DNA of 40,898 nt from XYB1-FULL-44-23 sp964441445 (GTDB lineage Bacteria > Patescibacteriota > Microgenomatia > CAZETR01 > Amesbacteraceae), in NCBI GenBank assembly GCA_964441445.1, contig CAYTYO010000004.1:1-40898 (forward strand). Reading direction: 5' to 3'. Shown piece by piece: positions 39,661 to 40,898 of this stretch (position 1 is its first letter; each line of letters starts with the position of its first letter). The notes below the pieces were generated by a model, which searched no databases, was not told where the DNA came from, and saw only the letters and a list, made by a program, of their open reading frames with translations. A program made the position numbers and the translations under genes.

Positions 39661-40284
39661 CTACAACTCAAACGCTTTTTCCGCCGGATTAAAGTTGTGT
39701 CTGTCATGCTCGAGCATCAACTCAAATAGTTCCAGCGACTTCACCACTTCATCCGGAGTATCAACCACCCGATAGACCTGAAACTCTTCTGGCCGCATCC
39801 TCATATTGGAAATAAATGCCGCCATAATATTTTCCCAAAATTTGCCGTATAAAATCAGCGGTTTATGGTGTCCGAAATATAATCTCGCCAATCCCCACGC
39901 CATCCCGAACTCGGAAATTGTCCCCGTCCCTCCACGAAATATCACATATGCCTGTCCTACCTCCAACAGTTTCAAGGTCCTCGCCAGGTAATTCTCCGTC
40001 GTAATCTCTTCGTCAATTTGATTATTCCTATCCCGGCCTTCAAAATTCGCTACGTCTTTAGGATAAAAAGTCACACCGATCACCCGACCATTCTCGGTTT
40101 TTGCCCCCTCCGTTGTCGCCCGCATTACGCCCGGTCCTCCGCCGTTTGCCACAACATACCCGGCCTTAGCTAGAGCCTTTCCCACCTCAAACGCCTCCTT
40201 ATATAGTGGATCACCCTTCACGGCATCGGCAAATCCCAAACAAGTTACCGTTGAAATCAATTTAGTTTTATTTTTCTCATCCAT
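39661..40284 (-). CDS. LOG-family/TIGR00730-like protein
   Basis: 207 residues, Rossmann-like. GGGPGVMRATTEGA and FRGGTGTISEFGMAWGLA are the two LOG-family motifs; the usual P-G-G-x-G-T is R-G-G-T-G-T. Relatives are nucleoside 5'-monophosphate phosphoribohydrolases, long misnamed lysine decarboxylases. It lies between epimerase and transketolase genes, so a link to ribose-5-phosphate supply is attractive but unproven. Confidence 0.85.
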   Translation of the reverse strand: MDEKNKTKLISTVTCLGFADAVKGDPLYKEAFEVGKALAKAGYVVANGGGPGVMRATTEGAKTENGRVIGVTFYPKDVANFEGRDRNNQIDEEITTENYLARTLKLLEVGQAYVIFRGGTGTISEFGMAWGLARLYFGHHKPLILYGKFWENIMAAFISNMRMRPEEFQVYRVVDTPDEVVKSLELFELMLEHDRHNFNPAEKAFEL

Positions 40285-40311
40285 ACCTGACTTTCATCAT
40301 ACCAATTAATC

Positions 40312-40898
40312 TTACTTCCAGTCCAACACTCTTTTTATTCCCACAGTCACTTCATCCGCACCTGCCTCGGCTAATATCGGCACATGTTCCTGCAACACTC
40401 CGCCGTCAACGCAGATTTTGTAATTGAAATTATTATATTTCCGCCACTTATAAATCTGCACAATTTTCGGAATTACTTGTTCATCAAATTTCTGGCCTGA
40501 GAAACCCGGTTCCACCGCCATCAATACCACTACTTCCATATCCGGAAGATACGGAAAAAGTAACTCTGGTGGCGAATGTATATCCAGTGCTAGTCCATTA
40601 AAATCCCCGGGCTCAGAAATGCTTTCGGCTTGTACCGCAATTCTGTCAAACCCCACCTTTTCTGCTGTTCTTTGCCATTCATAAACATTATTTTGTGTCA
40701 CCATCAGATGCGCATCAAACATCAATGGCAAAAAGGGTGTCAGATCAACTTCTGCCGGTGAAATGGTCTTGTTATTTGCGTATTCGCCGTCAATAAAATC
40801 AATTTGTACCCGTTCGAACCTCTTACTGTCTCTCACTTTTTTCAGCAAATCGTAAACTTCGTACTTATCAACGCTTAGTATTGCCGGAATTATTTGCA
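40312..40898 (-). CDS. rpe: Ribulose-phosphate 3-epimerase, start beyond window
   Basis: 194 residues are visible; the frame stays open to the right edge, where IIPAILSVDKY matches the usual N-terminal APSILSAD block, so very little is missing. TIM-barrel motifs: QIDFIDGEY, DAHLMV, AVEPGFSGQKF and CVDGGV. It interconverts ribulose 5-phosphate and xylulose 5-phosphate, supplying transketolase. The metal-ligand His of the usual HxDxMDG motif is Gln here, while the other ligands (Asp, His of DAHLM, Asp of VDGG) are present. Confidence 0.85.
   Translation of the reverse strand, partial: QIIPAILSVDKYEVYDLLKKVRDSKRFERVQIDFIDGEYANNKTISPAEVDLTPFLPLMFDAHLMVTQNNVYEWQRTAEKVGFDRIAVQAESISEPGDFNGLALDIHSPPELLFPYLPDMEVVVLMAVEPGFSGQKFDEQVIPKIVQIYKWRKYNNFNYKICVDGGVLQEHVPILAEAGADEVTVGIKRVLDWK

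Noticed and set aside
1..40898. CRISPR arrays and insertion sequences
   Set aside because: I found no regularly spaced direct repeats and no transposase-like frame anywhere in the window.

Overview
The window looks like a chromosomal segment of a small-genome, ultrasmall-type bacterium, most likely a Candidate Phyla Radiation (Patescibacteria) lineage, with Microgenomates my best guess. Reasons: compact genes that abut or overlap; a typical CPR gene set (DUF5667-type exported protein, TraG/HerA-like ATPase, two tandem class A penicillin-binding proteins, B12-dependent ribonucleotide reductase with NrdR and a corrinoid adenosyltransferase, LOG-family protein, transketolase encoded as two halves, paired GT4 glycosyltransferases); and many genes whose -10 box sits only 6-9 nt before the start codon, i.e. 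leaderless mRNAs. The lineage call is inference; no marker such as 16S rRNA is present. A run of 100 Ns at 16074-16173 is an assembly gap.

Region 1-1153: the 3' end of a ZIP metal transporter and a convergent HExxH protein. Region 1167-10117: a minus-strand cassette unlike its surroundings. A sigma70-type promoter at 10089-10117 drives nine genes arranged as three units: (1) an SPFH/band 7 protein and a small membrane protein; (2) an XpaC-like protein, a TelA-like protein and two paralogous membrane-anchored proteins; (3) a large membrane-anchored Cys-rich exported protein, a lipoprotein and a polytopic membrane protein. Each unit starts with a long structured leader (a CACCUU loop, then a long hairpin, then an orphan Shine-Dalgarno-like motif). 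Each unit ends with a multi-hairpin 3' module fused to a hammerhead ribozyme (1167-1220, 4805-4858, 8265-8317). The ribozymes keep all catalytic-core residues and covary in stems I and II. I propose a polycistronic RNA that cuts itself into unit-length mRNAs. This is the most unusual thing in the window.

Region 10204-17844: a peculiar CAU tRNA, a GIY-YIG protein, a second HExxH protein, a second CAU tRNA, a DivIC/FtsB-like division protein, a tyrosine recombinase, a Cys-rich mini-protein, a probable Ile tRNA, a TraG/HerA-like ATPase, two small proteins, a corrinoid adenosyltransferase and a degenerate NUDIX-like protein. A promoter-terminator pair at 17882-18010 with no gene between suggests a roughly 95-nt small RNA.

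Region 18021-22445: nrdR-nrdJ (deoxynucleotide synthesis and its repressor, supported by the nearby adenosyltransferase), a DUF5667-like protein, a HEPN/RnlA-like protein and a small membrane protein. Region 22478-31366: cell-envelope genes on both strands (two PBPs, a GT2, two GT4s, a class A beta-lactamase-like serine hydrolase). Region 31455-40898: mostly minus-strand central carbon metabolism (hydroxyacid dehydrogenase, PfkB kinase, class I aldolase, HAD phosphatase-like protein, two transketolase halves, ribulose-phosphate epimerase). An opposite-strand GT-C glycosyltransferase separates the two transketolase halves.
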